Origin: an uncultured Alphaproteobacteria bacterium
GTDB lineage: Bacteria > Pseudomonadota > Alphaproteobacteria > Rhodobacterales > Rhodobacteraceae
DNA length: 57,750 nt
NCBI GenBank assembly: GCA_902596985.1
Contig: CACJWR010000008.1
Span: forward strand, 1 to 57,750
Direction: 5' to 3'
The notes below the pieces were generated by a model. That model did not search any database. It was not told where the DNA came from and saw only the letters and a list, made by a program, of their open reading frames with translations. The translations under genes and the position numbers were made by a program. The first letter of the stretch is position 1; every line of letters begins with the position of its first letter. Shown in pieces: positions 1-8,143 of this stretch.

Positions 1-89
1 TAATCGGCAAAGAAGAGGGAGATGAAGTGGAGGTCAATACTCCAGGAGGGACCAAATACTATGAAATAATTAAGATCGAATATAACTAA
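1..89 (+). CDS. greA: Transcription elongation factor GreA, C-terminal end (partial)
   Basis: Only the last 28 codons are present, read from base 3 to the TAA at 87-89. The fragment IGKEEGDEVEVNTPGG, followed by a short KYYEIIKIEY strand, matches the conserved C-terminal FKBP-like domain of GreA, where the GDxVEVxTPGG stretch is diagnostic. GreA rescues backtracked RNA polymerase by stimulating transcript cleavage. The gene converges on pheT with a 9-bp gap. GreB and other Gre-like proteins share this ending, so the exact paralogue is inferred. Confidence 0.75.
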   Translation, partial: IGKEEGDEVEVNTPGGTKYYEIIKIEYN

Positions 90-98
90 TTACATATG

Positions 99-2501
99 TT
101 ATGACTTTAAAATTCCACTAACTTTTTCACTGACTTTACTAATTATATCCTTACACATTTTCTCTATCTCAGAGTCATTAAGAGTTTTCTCTAAAGGCTG
201 GAATTTAACCCTTATTGAAAGAGACTTTTTTCTCTCCTCTTTTTCCACATCCCCTTGGAAGACATCGACAATATTTATTTTGTCGATCAGAGGATTTTTC
301 AAGGAACTAATAGTTTTCTTTACTGCTCCATATTCGGTCTTTTCATCAATTAGGAAAGAAAAGTCCCTTTCGATAGGTTGCAAATTACTTAAAATAAGAG
401 CATCTCTCGTAATCTTTTTTTTCTTTGGGAAAGGTATATTATCTAGATAGATAGTGAAGCAATTTATTCGGTCTCTAATAGCGTAATTTTTAGCAATGAG
501 TGGGCTAACTTCACCAAATATTGCCACAATCTTATTTCCAAGCATAACCTTGGCAGACCTTTTTGGATGAAGGAATTCTGGAGCATCTCTTTCAAGTTTA
601 AGGCTGTCCACTTTTAGGTTTAAATATCCTAATAATTTAAATAGATCTTTTTTTATATCAAAAATATCAAAAGGTCTTATTTCCTTGTAAAGATTGAAAT
701 TACTTTTACTACCAGACAAGACTGCGGAAATTTGGTAGGTTTCATCGCCAACTTGATTGCTCTCAAAACAATAGCCTTGTTCGAATATTGCGAGACTTTT
801 AATACCCTTAGCCTGATTTTTCTCTACTATTTTTATTAAGCCTGGTAAAAGCGACTGTCGCATGTGCGTCATTTCACTGCTAATTGGATTTATAAGTCTA
901 ATTTCCTTTTTTGACTTGCCACTAAATCGTTCAACTGACTTCTTGTCGATAAAGCTATATGACAAGCACTCCATATAACCTAAAGAAGTACAGACCCTTC
1001 TAGCTAGGTTTTGCCTGCTTTGACCGTCTGTTAAAAGAGGTTTTAATACCCCCTCTTTCCTGGTCATTGGAATACTGGGCAAGTTTGCTAATGAATTTAT
1101 CCTTGCGACCTCTTCGATTATATCTACCTCGCCATGTACATCTGGTCTCCAGGCAGGAACTATTATTTCAACTTTGTTTTCCACTTCCTTTACTGAAAAA
1201 CCAAGGGACTTTAGTATTTCAAATTGCCTTGCCTTATTTACTTCTATTCCTATCAATTGATTTACTTTTTTAGGATCAAAAATAATTTTTTTCTCAAAAG
1301 ATGGCGCTGACCCCGCGATAATAATATCTGAAGCTTCGCCTCCACATAAATCTAAAATCATCTTTGTAGCAATATGTGATCCAGATAAAGTAAAGCTCGG
1401 ATCAACACCCCTTTCAAAACGATATCTAGCATCTGAATTTATCTGGAGTTTCCGACCTGTTGCTGCTATTGATATTGGATCGAAATAAGCAGCCTCTAAC
1501 AACACATTTTTTGTTTCGTCCGACACAGCACTTTTCATACCTCCTATGATGCCTCCAAGAGATACGATGTCTTTTTCATCTGTTATTACAATCATTCCTT
1601 CATTTAACTCATATATTTTATCATCAAGAGCATGAAATTTCTCTCCCTCAAAAGATCTTCTAACCGTTAAACCACCAGAGAGTTTATCGGCGTCGAAGAC
1701 GTGTAGAGGTCTTGCTCTATCAAATGTAAGATAATTTGTAATATCAACTAATGCTGAGATTGGATTAAGCCCAATACTAATTAAACGATTTCTGAGCCAT
1801 TGTGGAGACTCCCCATTTTGTACGCTTCGTAAATATCGGCCCACAAAAAAAGGACATTCTTTTGAAGAAACCGCTTGGTCCAAATTAATATTTAAATGTG
1901 GCTTAAAAATTCCTTCCACATTGGGTATTTTGCTAACACGTAATTTTCCGATACCACTAGCCGAGAGATCTCTAGCAATTCCATAAATACCTAATGCGTC
2001 AGGTCTATTTGGGGTAATTGCGATTTCGAAAATTATTTTTTCATCTCCAACTAATTCGGAAAACAGCGTCCCCACTTCAGTTTCAGAGGGTAGCTCTATA
2101 ATTCCATCGTGTTCATCTGAAATTTCTAATTCCTTTTCTGAACACATCATTCCCTCACTTTTTACATCTCTTATCTTTGAGGCTTTTAGGTTGATATTTA
2201 ATCCAGGTATAAAATCACCTGGCTTTGCAACCACTACTTTCATGCCATTCTTAACATTTGGTGCTCCACAAACTATTTTTAATATCCCAGTGCCTGAATC
2301 AACGTCACATACTTTCAATTTGTCGGCATTTGGGTGTTTTTCAACTTTTAAGATTTCTCCTACGGATAATTGCCCCAAACGCTTTCTAGGGTCTATAAGG
2401 GACTCAACTTCTAATCCTGTGTCGGTAAGAATGTCCCCAACTTCATCAGCAGACAAATCTGTCTCTAGGTAATCCTTAAGCCATGAAAAAGAAAACTTCA
2501 T
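99..2501 (-). CDS. pheT: Phenylalanine--tRNA ligase beta subunit
   Basis: At 800 residues this is the normal length for bacterial PheT, the non-catalytic subunit of the (alpha-beta)2 enzyme that charges tRNA-Phe. The protein starts MKFSFSWLKDYLETDLSADE, the usual N-terminus. A tRNA-binding EMAP-like domain follows at about residues 40-150 (VGEILKVEKHPNADKLKVC). The B3/B4 editing region and the B5 domain lie in the middle. An FDX-ACB anticodon-binding domain ends the protein from about residue 705 (LQPIERDFSFLIDEKTEYGA). It lies 22 bp downstream of pheS and is last in the leftward operon rpmI-rplT-pheS-pheT. The assignment is secure. Confidence 0.97.
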   Translation of the reverse strand: MKFSFSWLKDYLETDLSADEVGDILTDTGLEVESLIDPRKRLGQLSVGEILKVEKHPNADKLKVCDVDSGTGILKIVCGAPNVKNGMKVVVAKPGDFIPGLNINLKASKIRDVKSEGMMCSEKELEISDEHDGIIELPSETEVGTLFSELVGDEKIIFEIAITPNRPDALGIYGIARDLSASGIGKLRVSKIPNVEGIFKPHLNINLDQAVSSKECPFFVGRYLRSVQNGESPQWLRNRLISIGLNPISALVDITNYLTFDRARPLHVFDADKLSGGLTVRRSFEGEKFHALDDKIYELNEGMIVITDEKDIVSLGGIIGGMKSAVSDETKNVLLEAAYFDPISIAATGRKLQINSDARYRFERGVDPSFTLSGSHIATKMILDLCGGEASDIIIAGSAPSFEKKIIFDPKKVNQLIGIEVNKARQFEILKSLGFSVKEVENKVEIIVPAWRPDVHGEVDIIEEVARINSLANLPSIPMTRKEGVLKPLLTDGQSRQNLARRVCTSLGYMECLSYSFIDKKSVERFSGKSKKEIRLINPISSEMTHMRQSLLPGLIKIVEKNQAKGIKSLAIFEQGYCFESNQVGDETYQISAVLSGSKSNFNLYKEIRPFDIFDIKKDLFKLLGYLNLKVDSLKLERDAPEFLHPKRSAKVMLGNKIVAIFGEVSPLIAKNYAIRDRINCFTIYLDNIPFPKKKKITRDALILSNLQPIERDFSFLIDEKTEYGAVKKTISSLKNPLIDKINIVDVFQGDVEKEERKKSLSIRVKFQPLEKTLNDSEIEKMCKDIISKVSEKVSGILKS

Positions 2502-2523
2502 ATTAAAACTTCCACTCTAATGT

Positions 2524-3612
2524 TTATCCACTAAGTTTATCATAGAGATTGGAACTTTTTTCTGCCGCAAAGCCATAGTGTTTTAACCATCTCATATCAT
2601 TATCGAAGAATGATCTAAGATCAGGCATACCATACTTTAGCATTGCGAGCCTATCTATACCCATTCCAAATGCAAACCCCTGAAACTTTTTACTATCAAC
2701 GTTAGCTGCCTCTAAGACATTAGGGTGTACCATTCCGCTACCTAATATTTCCATCCAGTCGTCTCCTTTTCCAACAACTAAGGAGTTTTCAACCCAGGAA
2801 CACCTTATATCAACTTCCGCAGATGGCTCCGTGAAGGGGAAATGACTGGCACGAAATCTAAGTTCTATACTATCTAGCTCAAAAAAAGCCTTACAAAACT
2901 CAACCAAAACCCATTTTAAATTTGACATGGAGATATCTTCACCTATAGCTAAACCTTCAATCTGATGAAACATTGGTGTATGGGTGAGATCGTAATCCGA
3001 TCTATATACCCGTCCAGGTGCGATAATTCTACAAGGTGCTCCGTGTTTTTCCATGAATCTTACTTGTACTGGGCTAGTATGCGTTCTAAGTACGTTAGGT
3101 GAACCATTTTCCTTAATGCTCTCGTCACCGGGATCGATATAAAAAGTATCAAACTCCTGACGAGCTGGATGATCAGGAGGAATATTAAGTGAATCAAAAT
3201 TGTACCAGTCACTTTCAATTTGGGGTCCTTCAGCTACAGAAAATCCCAGGTCTGAGAAAATTGATATGATTTCTTCTGTAACTCTGCTTACCGGGTGCAT
3301 CAGGCCTGAATTCATCTCTCTGGGGTCTTGAGAGATATCAAGCCATTCCGCATCCATTCTGGCTTCAATCTCCTTATTAAGTAAGATTTCTCTTCTCTCT
3401 TTGATAGCCTCCTCCAGAGATTGCTTGAGATTGTTATACTCTGGAGATTTTATTTGTCGCTCTTTAGCTTCCATTTGACCCAATGATCTCAAAAGGTTAG
3501 AAATCTCCCCCTTTTTACCAAGAAGCTTGATCCTAACCTGTTCAAGATCATTAACCGACTGAGCATTCTTAACTAGCCCTAAATACTTGCTATTTTCTAA
3601 TGAAATTTCCAT
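2524..3612 (-). CDS. pheS: Phenylalanine--tRNA ligase alpha subunit
   Basis: This is the catalytic alpha subunit, 362 residues against a usual 330-360. An N-terminal coiled coil (about residues 10-90) binds the tRNA. The class II core has motif 2, seen as [20 protein letters not shown], and motif 3, seen as [14 protein letters not shown] near residue 320. The sequence [10 protein letters not shown] is also characteristic. It sits between rplT and pheT, so ribosomal protein L20 and both PheRS subunits are probably co-transcribed. A weak 5-bp hairpin (3648-3663) lies in the 58-bp gap after rplT, but it has no U-tract. Confidence 0.97.
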   Translation of the reverse strand: MEISLENSKYLGLVKNAQSVNDLEQVRIKLLGKKGEISNLLRSLGQMEAKERQIKSPEYNNLKQSLEEAIKERREILLNKEIEARMDAEWLDISQDPREMNSGLMHPVSRVTEEIISIFSDLGFSVAEGPQIESDWYNFDSLNIPPDHPARQEFDTFYIDPGDESIKENGSPNVLRTHTSPVQVRFMEKHGAPCRIIAPGRVYRSDYDLTHTPMFHQIEGLAIGEDISMSNLKWVLVEFCKAFFELDSIELRFRASHFPFTEPSAEVDIRCSWVENSLVVGKGDDWMEILGSGMVHPNVLEAANVDSKKFQGFAFGMGIDRLAMLKYGMPDLRSFFDNDMRWLKHYGFAAEKSSNLYDKLSG

Positions 3613-3670
3613 AGACAGATCTAGGATTTATCATAAGAACATTTTGTACCGAATGAAATCGGTCATGTTA

Positions 3671-4033
3671 CTAATTTAGCGCGCCTTGCGCACGAGATAC
3701 TATCTGTCCAAAAGCTTTTGGGTCATGTACAGCAATGTCTGCCAGAACTTTTCTATCAAGATTGATGCCAGCTTTATCCAGTCCATGTATAAACTTCGAA
3801 TAATTGAGATTGCTGTCTATTTGCCTTACAGCCGCGTTCAATCTCTGTATCCAGAGCGCTCTAAAAACACGCTTTCTTACCTTACGATCTCTGGTCGCGT
3901 ATTGCATAGCCCTGTCTACAGCTTGTTTAGCCGTTCTAAAGTTCCTACTTCTTGCGCCATAGTAGCCTTTAGCCACCTTTACCACCTTCCGATGTCTCGC
4001 GTGCGTTACCACTCCTGATTTAACTCTGGTCAA
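3671..4033 (-). CDS. rplT: 50S ribosomal protein L20
   Basis: A 120-residue basic protein that binds 23S rRNA early in 50S assembly. It shows the family pattern [20 protein letters not shown] at residues 10-29, [13 protein letters not shown] near the middle, and a C-terminal globular part. The start codon is TTG at 4033. It is fixed by a GGAGG ribosome-binding site 7 bases upstream and by alignment with the universal MARVKRG N-terminus, seen here as MTRVKSG. A TTG start is unusual for so highly expressed a gene. In other bacteria L20 represses its own operon; no such element is evident here. It lies 12 bp after rpmI. Confidence 0.97.
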   Translation of the reverse strand: MTRVKSGVVTHARHRKVVKVAKGYYGARSRNFRTAKQAVDRAMQYATRDRKVRKRVFRALWIQRLNAAVRQIDSNLNYSKFIHGLDKAGINLDRKVLADIAVHDPKAFGQIVSRAQGALN

Positions 4034-4045
4034 CTATTAACCCTC

Positions 4046-4246
4046 CTACCTAGAATAAGGCATATAAGATTTAACAATATTTTCATCGGCCTTACACAAA
4101 GTTGTTGTGCCTCTCGCGTTTCGTATAAATTTGCTCGATCTTTTTATCATACCGTGCCTTTTCCCTGCCTGGGCAGACTTCACTCGCCCCGACGCCGTCA
4201 CTTTAAACCGCTTTTTAGCACCTGATTTTGTTTTCATCTTAGGCAT
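4046..4246 (-). CDS. rpmI: 50S ribosomal protein L35
   Basis: This 66-residue, lysine- and arginine-rich protein begins [20 protein letters not shown], the signature N-terminus of L35. It also has the [19 protein letters not shown] segment. It is a small late-assembly protein of the large ribosomal subunit. It is first in the operon with rplT and pheST, and a good sigma70-like promoter sits about 30 bp upstream. The translation factor gene infC, which precedes rpmI in many bacteria, is not present; pyk is the upstream neighbour. Confidence 0.96.
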   Translation of the reverse strand: MPKMKTKSGAKKRFKVTASGRVKSAQAGKRHGMIKRSSKFIRNARGTTTLCKADENIVKSYMPYSR

Positions 4247-4277
4247 TTAGTATTCTCTACACACTTGTTTCAACGTG

Positions 4278-4306
4278 TTTATAGGGATATTCTAATAACT
4301 ATACAA
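4278..4306 (-). promoter_or_regulatory. Predicted sigma70 promoter for rpmI-rplT-pheST
   Basis: On the minus strand a -35 box TTGTAT (4306-4301) and a -10 box TATAAA (4283-4278) are separated by 17 bp. They are followed by about 30 bp to the rpmI ATG at 4246. Spacing and box quality are good for a housekeeping promoter. No transcript data were available. Confidence 0.55.
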
Positions 4307-4325
4307 GCATTTCTTTATATTTTTC

Positions 4326-5771
4326 TCAAAAATCATCAAAGTTTTCTTCTAAAGACACCACCCTTAATATGTTTGTTGATCCAGGTGTATTGAATGGCAC
4401 ACCTGCAATAACAATGATTAGATCTTTCCCTGAAGCAAAGTCGAATAACTTAGCTGCTTTAACAGCATTCATTACTGCTCTCTTAAATCGATCTACAGGT
4501 GTGGTAACCGCGCAATGCAACCCCCAAAACAAGGTTAGTTTCCTTGCTGTTTCTGTATATGGAGTTAGTGCGATTATTGGTGCTCGAGGTCTTTCCCTAG
4601 ATGCAAGCTCAGCTGTTGTTCCACCATGAGTAAAGCAACAAATAACCTTCACGTTTATGTTATCAGCTACCTCTCTCGCAGCAACAGTTATTGCATTTGA
4701 AACTCCTTCTTTCGAAACTGATCTCGAGGTTTCCAAGTTTTGGAAGTACAAAGGGTCTTTTTCAGTTTCAACGGCGATTTTATCTACTGCTTCTATAACT
4801 TTCTCTGGATGAATGCCTATTGCTGTTTCGGCGGACAGCATTACTGCATCTACGCCATCATATATTGCCTGCGCGACATCCGAAACTTCAGCTCGGGTTG
4901 GTGTAGTCGAATGAATCATACTTTCCATCATCTGTGTTGCTACGATTACAGGCTTTCCCATTTGACGTGATTTCATTACTAGTTTTTTTTGAACAGGTGG
5001 GACCGCTTCAATTGGCAATTCAACACCAAGGTCTCCCCGTGCCACCATAATTCCATCGGCAGAATCAATAATCGAGTCAAAAACTCTTACTGCAGCAGGT
5101 TTCTCAATTTTTGCAATAATGCCTGCCCTTCCCTTTAATAACTTTTTTACATTGACTATATCTTTCGCTCTCTGTACGAAAGATAACCCGATCCAGTCTA
5201 CGCCAAGACCACAAACAAACTCCAAATCTTGCTTATCTTTTTCTGTTAATGGAGCGAGGTCTAAAATACTATCTGGGCAATTAACCCCTTTTTTGTCTGA
5301 AATAATGCCATCATTCAAAACAGTGCACTCTATTTTCTCTTCTGATGCTTTGTTTACCTCCATAGCAACTTTACCATCATCAATCAGTAGCTTATCTCCC
5401 TTTTTTACTGACTGGAATATCTTAGGATGTGGTAGACAAACTCGTTCTTTATTTCCCAGCTTTTCTATTAGATCAAAACAAAACTTTTGTCCCGCTTCTA
5501 AACTAGACTTTGCACCCTTAAAATCACCACATCTCAGCTTTGGACCCTGTAGATCGGCCAGAATACAAATTGGTCTTGAAAATTCTTTCTCTAAATCTCT
5601 TAAGATATTATGTCTCTTTTCCACAGCTGAGTGATCACCATGAGACATATTTAATCTGAAAATATCTGCCCCTGCTAAAAACATTTTTTTAATTTCTAAT
5701 TTAGTGTCTGAGGCAGGACCCAGAGTAGCTACTATTTTTACTTTACGGTTTCTATGAAGTTGCTTTTCCAT
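4326..5771 (-). CDS. pyk: Pyruvate kinase
   Basis: Converts phosphoenolpyruvate and ADP to pyruvate and ATP, the last step of glycolysis. The 481 residues match the bacterial enzyme. Visible motifs are KIVATLGPASDT at the N-terminus, FRLNMSHG (substrate-binding Arg and Asn), IIAKIEKP with the catalytic Lys, MVARGDLGVELP with the metal-binding acidic residues, and the MMESM...PTRAEVSDVAQA loop. The C-terminal regulatory domain is complete. A possible promoter lies at 5812-5840. It is transcribed leftward upstream of rpmI, from which it is separated by 79 bp containing the rpmI promoter, so the two are probably independent units. Confidence 0.97.
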   Translation of the reverse strand: MEKQLHRNRKVKIVATLGPASDTKLEIKKMFLAGADIFRLNMSHGDHSAVEKRHNILRDLEKEFSRPICILADLQGPKLRCGDFKGAKSSLEAGQKFCFDLIEKLGNKERVCLPHPKIFQSVKKGDKLLIDDGKVAMEVNKASEEKIECTVLNDGIISDKKGVNCPDSILDLAPLTEKDKQDLEFVCGLGVDWIGLSFVQRAKDIVNVKKLLKGRAGIIAKIEKPAAVRVFDSIIDSADGIMVARGDLGVELPIEAVPPVQKKLVMKSRQMGKPVIVATQMMESMIHSTTPTRAEVSDVAQAIYDGVDAVMLSAETAIGIHPEKVIEAVDKIAVETEKDPLYFQNLETSRSVSKEGVSNAITVAAREVADNINVKVICCFTHGGTTAELASRERPRAPIIALTPYTETARKLTLFWGLHCAVTTPVDRFKRAVMNAVKAAKLFDFASGKDLIIVIAGVPFNTPGSTNILRVVSLEENFDDF

Positions 5772-5811
5772 TTATATGCTCGATATTTTTATTTTTTCTG
5801 TAGAATAAAGA

Positions 5812-5840
5812 ATTATAAAAAATAGAAAACTTTTTTTTAA
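5812..5840 (-). promoter_or_regulatory. Possible sigma70 promoter for pyk
   Basis: On the minus strand a perfect -10 box TATAAT (5817-5812) lies 17 bp from a weaker -35 box TTAAAA (5840-5835), about 40 bp before the pyk ATG. The region is very AT-rich and is shared with the divergent DUF1244 gene, so chance matches are likely. Confidence 0.35.
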
Positions 5841-5856
5841 TTTATGAGCGAGATAA

Positions 5857-6102
5857 ATGAATATTAAAAACTTAGAAAAAATTGAAATCCAAACTTTCAG
5901 AAGATTAATCTCTCATTTGCAGAGTAGAACTGAAGTACAAAATATAGACATAATGAACTTAACAGGGTTTTGTAGAAATTGTTTATACAAATGGATGCAT
6001 GAGGCAGCAAGAGAATCGGAAGAGGCCTTATCAGTCGAGGAGGCTCAAGAGTATGTATATGGTATGCCTTATGATGATTGGAAAAAAAAGTTCCAGAAGT
6101 GA
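5857..6102 (+). CDS. DUF1244 family protein
   Basis: An 81-residue protein that matches DUF1244, a small family found mainly in Proteobacteria and without a firmly known function. The diagnostic part is MNLTGFCRNCLYKWMHEAA at residues 29-47, which carries two Cys (CRNC), followed by the C-terminal VYGMPYDDWKKKFQK. There is no signal peptide or membrane segment, so it is probably cytosolic. It is divergent from pyk and converges on the D-amino acid transaminase gene 15 bp further on. The family call is firm; the CxxC pair suggests metal or redox chemistry, which is inference only. Confidence 0.88.
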   Translation: MNIKNLEKIEIQTFRRLISHLQSRTEVQNIDIMNLTGFCRNCLYKWMHEAARESEEALSVEEAQEYVYGMPYDDWKKKFQK

Positions 6103-6117
6103 CTTGATCTATAAAAT

Positions 6118-6984
6118 CTAGGAAAGTTTTGCTTTAATCTGTTCTATATATATGTGCTGGATTTTTTTAACCGTATTTCCAACTAATCCATTTCCCACAC
6201 GTCTTCCATTTACTTCAATAACGGGGAGCACGAAACCAGTAGCTGAGGTAAGAAAAACCTCTTGTGCATTCATCAAATCGTCAATGTTGATCTTTTGCTC
6301 CTTGATTTCGATATTATTTATTTGACAAAATTTTATTATAGAAGACCTAGTAATACCTCCCAGGATATCATTTGACAAACTTGGTGTAATAATTCTTTCG
6401 TCTTTAAAAATGAATACGTTACTAGATGAGCCCTCATTTATAAAGCCACCTTGAACAAGTAGGCTATCATCCACACCTTCTTGGACCGCATGAGTTTTTG
6501 CTAATGATTGCGCGAGAAGTTGAGTAGTCTTTATATCTCTTCTCCGCCACCTATCGTCAGGCACTGTTATGATTTTTAAGCCCACTTTACTAGCTGCATT
6601 CTTTAAAATTTGCTTTTCTTGTGTGAATATTACTACGGTAGGTAATAAAGACTTTTTTGCAAAATTAAAATCTCTCTCTGCAACGCCCCTTGTGACTTGA
6701 ACATAACAAAGCCCCTCTTTTAGCTGATTTTCGTTTATTAATTTTCTTTGAATTTGATAAAAGTCTTCTTCTTGAAAATTATTTTTAATGTTCAAATGAC
6801 CCAGTGATCTAATAAGTCTGGCAAAATGCTCTTTCCAGTCTACTAACTTGCCGTCAAGAACAGCAGTTACTTCGTAAACAGAGTCAGAGAATAAAAAACC
6901 TCTGTCAAATACTGAGATACGAGCTTCTTTTTTTGAAAAGAATTCCCCATTCACATATACCCTTTGGTTGTTTTTTTCTAGCAA
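6118..6984 (-). CDS. D-amino acid aminotransferase (class IV PLP enzyme)
   Basis: A fold-type IV pyridoxal-phosphate transaminase of 288 residues. The sequences VFDRGFLFSDSVYEVTAV (residues 25-42) and YVQVTRGVAERDF (94-106) resemble D-alanine transaminase (Dat) more than the branched-chain enzyme. The PLP lysine is expected at K152 in RRRDIKTTQLL, and the cofactor-binding Glu at E184 in INEGSSSNV. Dat interconverts D-alanine and D-glutamate for peptidoglycan precursors. The start is TTG at 6984, chosen because MLEKNNQRVYVNGEF matches the family N-terminus and no ATG is nearby. Aminodeoxychorismate lyase or a branched-chain transaminase are less likely alternatives. Confidence 0.85.
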   Translation of the reverse strand: MLEKNNQRVYVNGEFFSKKEARISVFDRGFLFSDSVYEVTAVLDGKLVDWKEHFARLIRSLGHLNIKNNFQEEDFYQIQRKLINENQLKEGLCYVQVTRGVAERDFNFAKKSLLPTVVIFTQEKQILKNAASKVGLKIITVPDDRWRRRDIKTTQLLAQSLAKTHAVQEGVDDSLLVQGGFINEGSSSNVFIFKDERIITPSLSNDILGGITRSSIIKFCQINNIEIKEQKINIDDLMNAQEVFLTSATGFVLPVIEVNGRRVGNGLVGNTVKKIQHIYIEQIKAKLS

Positions 6985-7002
6985 TGTGAGTTTTAAGTCC
7001 TC

Positions 7003-7335
7003 TCAGCCTTTACACATACCTTGCAATACGTAATCGGAAGGTTGCGCTGTCTTTGAAGGAGTATACCTTTTATATTCATACTTCGTGATATACTCATTGC
7101 TTTCCATCATGACTAACAAACCCTGAGCAAAAAATATATCAAGCTTGTAGATATCCACTAATCCCCGCAACTTTGGAACGATACTTGTTTCGACTTCTAA
7201 AAAATTCTCATCAAAAAAAGAAATAGGGTATTTTTTCCCTTCGAATTTGATAAAGAAATGGACTTGCTCTTTGGTTCGTGCCACGCCTTTTTTCATAGGA
7301 TAGTTGTTTATCGATTTTACTAAATAATCATCCAT
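7003..7335 (-). CDS. Unrecognised 110-residue protein
   Basis: I do not recognise this protein. It has an ATG start, no signal peptide and no clear membrane helix. It is rich in Lys, Tyr and Phe with alternating hydrophobic stretches (VHFFIKFEGKKYPISFF near residues 25-41, then ESNEYITKYEYKRY near 78-91), which suggests a mostly beta fold. The tail ends MCKG and has the protein's only cysteine. It lies 18 bp upstream of the transaminase gene and 25 bp downstream of the alpha/beta hydrolase gene on the same strand, so it is probably co-transcribed. Its codon use and base composition look like those of its neighbours, so it is likely a real lineage-restricted gene. Confidence 0.7.
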   Translation of the reverse strand: MDDYLVKSINNYPMKKGVARTKEQVHFFIKFEGKKYPISFFDENFLEVETSIVPKLRGLVDIYKLDIFFAQGLLVMMESNEYITKYEYKRYTPSKTAQPSDYVLQGMCKG

Positions 7336-7360
7336 GTTCTTCGATCCATAATTATAAATA

Positions 7361-8137
7361 CTAATCCGATTTTATAAATTTTGTAACTATTTCTAGAAAT
7401 TTTATAGGTTTTTCAACATGAACCCAGTGCCCAGCTTTAGCTACAGGAGCAAATTCACTCAATGGAAAACTTTCTTTTATTGTATCTTTATGCTCAATTA
7501 CACCATATTCTGATAATTCACCATATAAGAAAAGAGCCTCGGTATTAGAGACACCATTTATGACTGGAAACTCACTAATGGCGACAGAATTCCTAATTAA
7601 AGATGTTAAATTCACACGCCAATAGAAACTTTTTTTTTCGTCCATCTTTAAGTTTTGCATTAGAAAAGATCTAAAACTGACTTCCTCGAAATATTCAGAA
7701 AGCTTTGTATCAATTTCAGATCTCGTGTTGAACCTGCCAAGATCAAGCGAAGATAAAGTTTTTAAATAATTTTCAAAATTTGGCGGGTAGGTTACTGGTG
7801 CTATATCTACTACAACTAACTTTGATATAAAACCCTGATAAAGTTTGTCTAAAACCATCGCAGCCTTGCCACCCATTGAATGCCCTATCAGGAAGCTATT
7901 AACTATTCCCTGTTCTTCAAGAAGTTTTTTAACGTCCTCTGCCAGATCGAAATAAGTATGCTTATCACTCCATTCAGACTCACCGTGGTTTCTCAGATCA
8001 ATAAGCCAGACGTGGAAGCCAAGATCTGAAAGAGATTTTCCAATGCCAAACCAATTTCTTTTCGATCCTAAAAGTCCATGCAGAATAACGACATTGCTCG
8101 CGTTACCTTCTCCAAAACGGCTATATGCTAATCGCAT
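7361..8137 (-). CDS. Alpha/beta-fold hydrolase (YbfF-like esterase)
   Basis: A 258-residue serine hydrolase. It shows the oxyanion-hole motif HGLLGS at residues 20-25, the nucleophile elbow GHSMGG with Ser87, and a catalytic His at 237 in the C-terminal motif AGHWVHVEKP. That ending is typical of the YbfF group of acyl-CoA or short-chain esterases. DLRNHGES near residue 47 is also family-typical. It is cytosolic, with no signal peptide. It lies 6 bp downstream of the iron-type alcohol dehydrogenase gene and so is probably in the same transcript. The substrate is unknown; haloperoxidase-type or lipase-type labels would be guesses. Confidence 0.85.
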   Translation of the reverse strand: MRLAYSRFGEGNASNVVILHGLLGSKRNWFGIGKSLSDLGFHVWLIDLRNHGESEWSDKHTYFDLAEDVKKLLEEQGIVNSFLIGHSMGGKAAMVLDKLYQGFISKLVVVDIAPVTYPPNFENYLKTLSSLDLGRFNTRSEIDTKLSEYFEEVSFRSFLMQNLKMDEKKSFYWRVNLTSLIRNSVAISEFPVINGVSNTEALFLYGELSEYGVIEHKDTIKESFPLSEFAPVAKAGHWVHVEKPIKFLEIVTKFIKSD

Positions 8138-8143
8138 GTAATC

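Noticed and set aside
3648-3663. A hairpin between rplT and pheS as a terminator or attenuator
   Set aside because: The stem is only 5 bp with no U-tract, so operon read-through is more likely.
4261-4278. A leader hairpin for L20 autoregulation upstream of rpmI
   Set aside because: It overlaps the predicted transcription start and has a bulge, so it would not be fully transcribed.
5119-5634. A 171-codon open frame opposite pyk
   Set aside because: Antisense to pyk, with no ribosome-binding site and no recognisable product.
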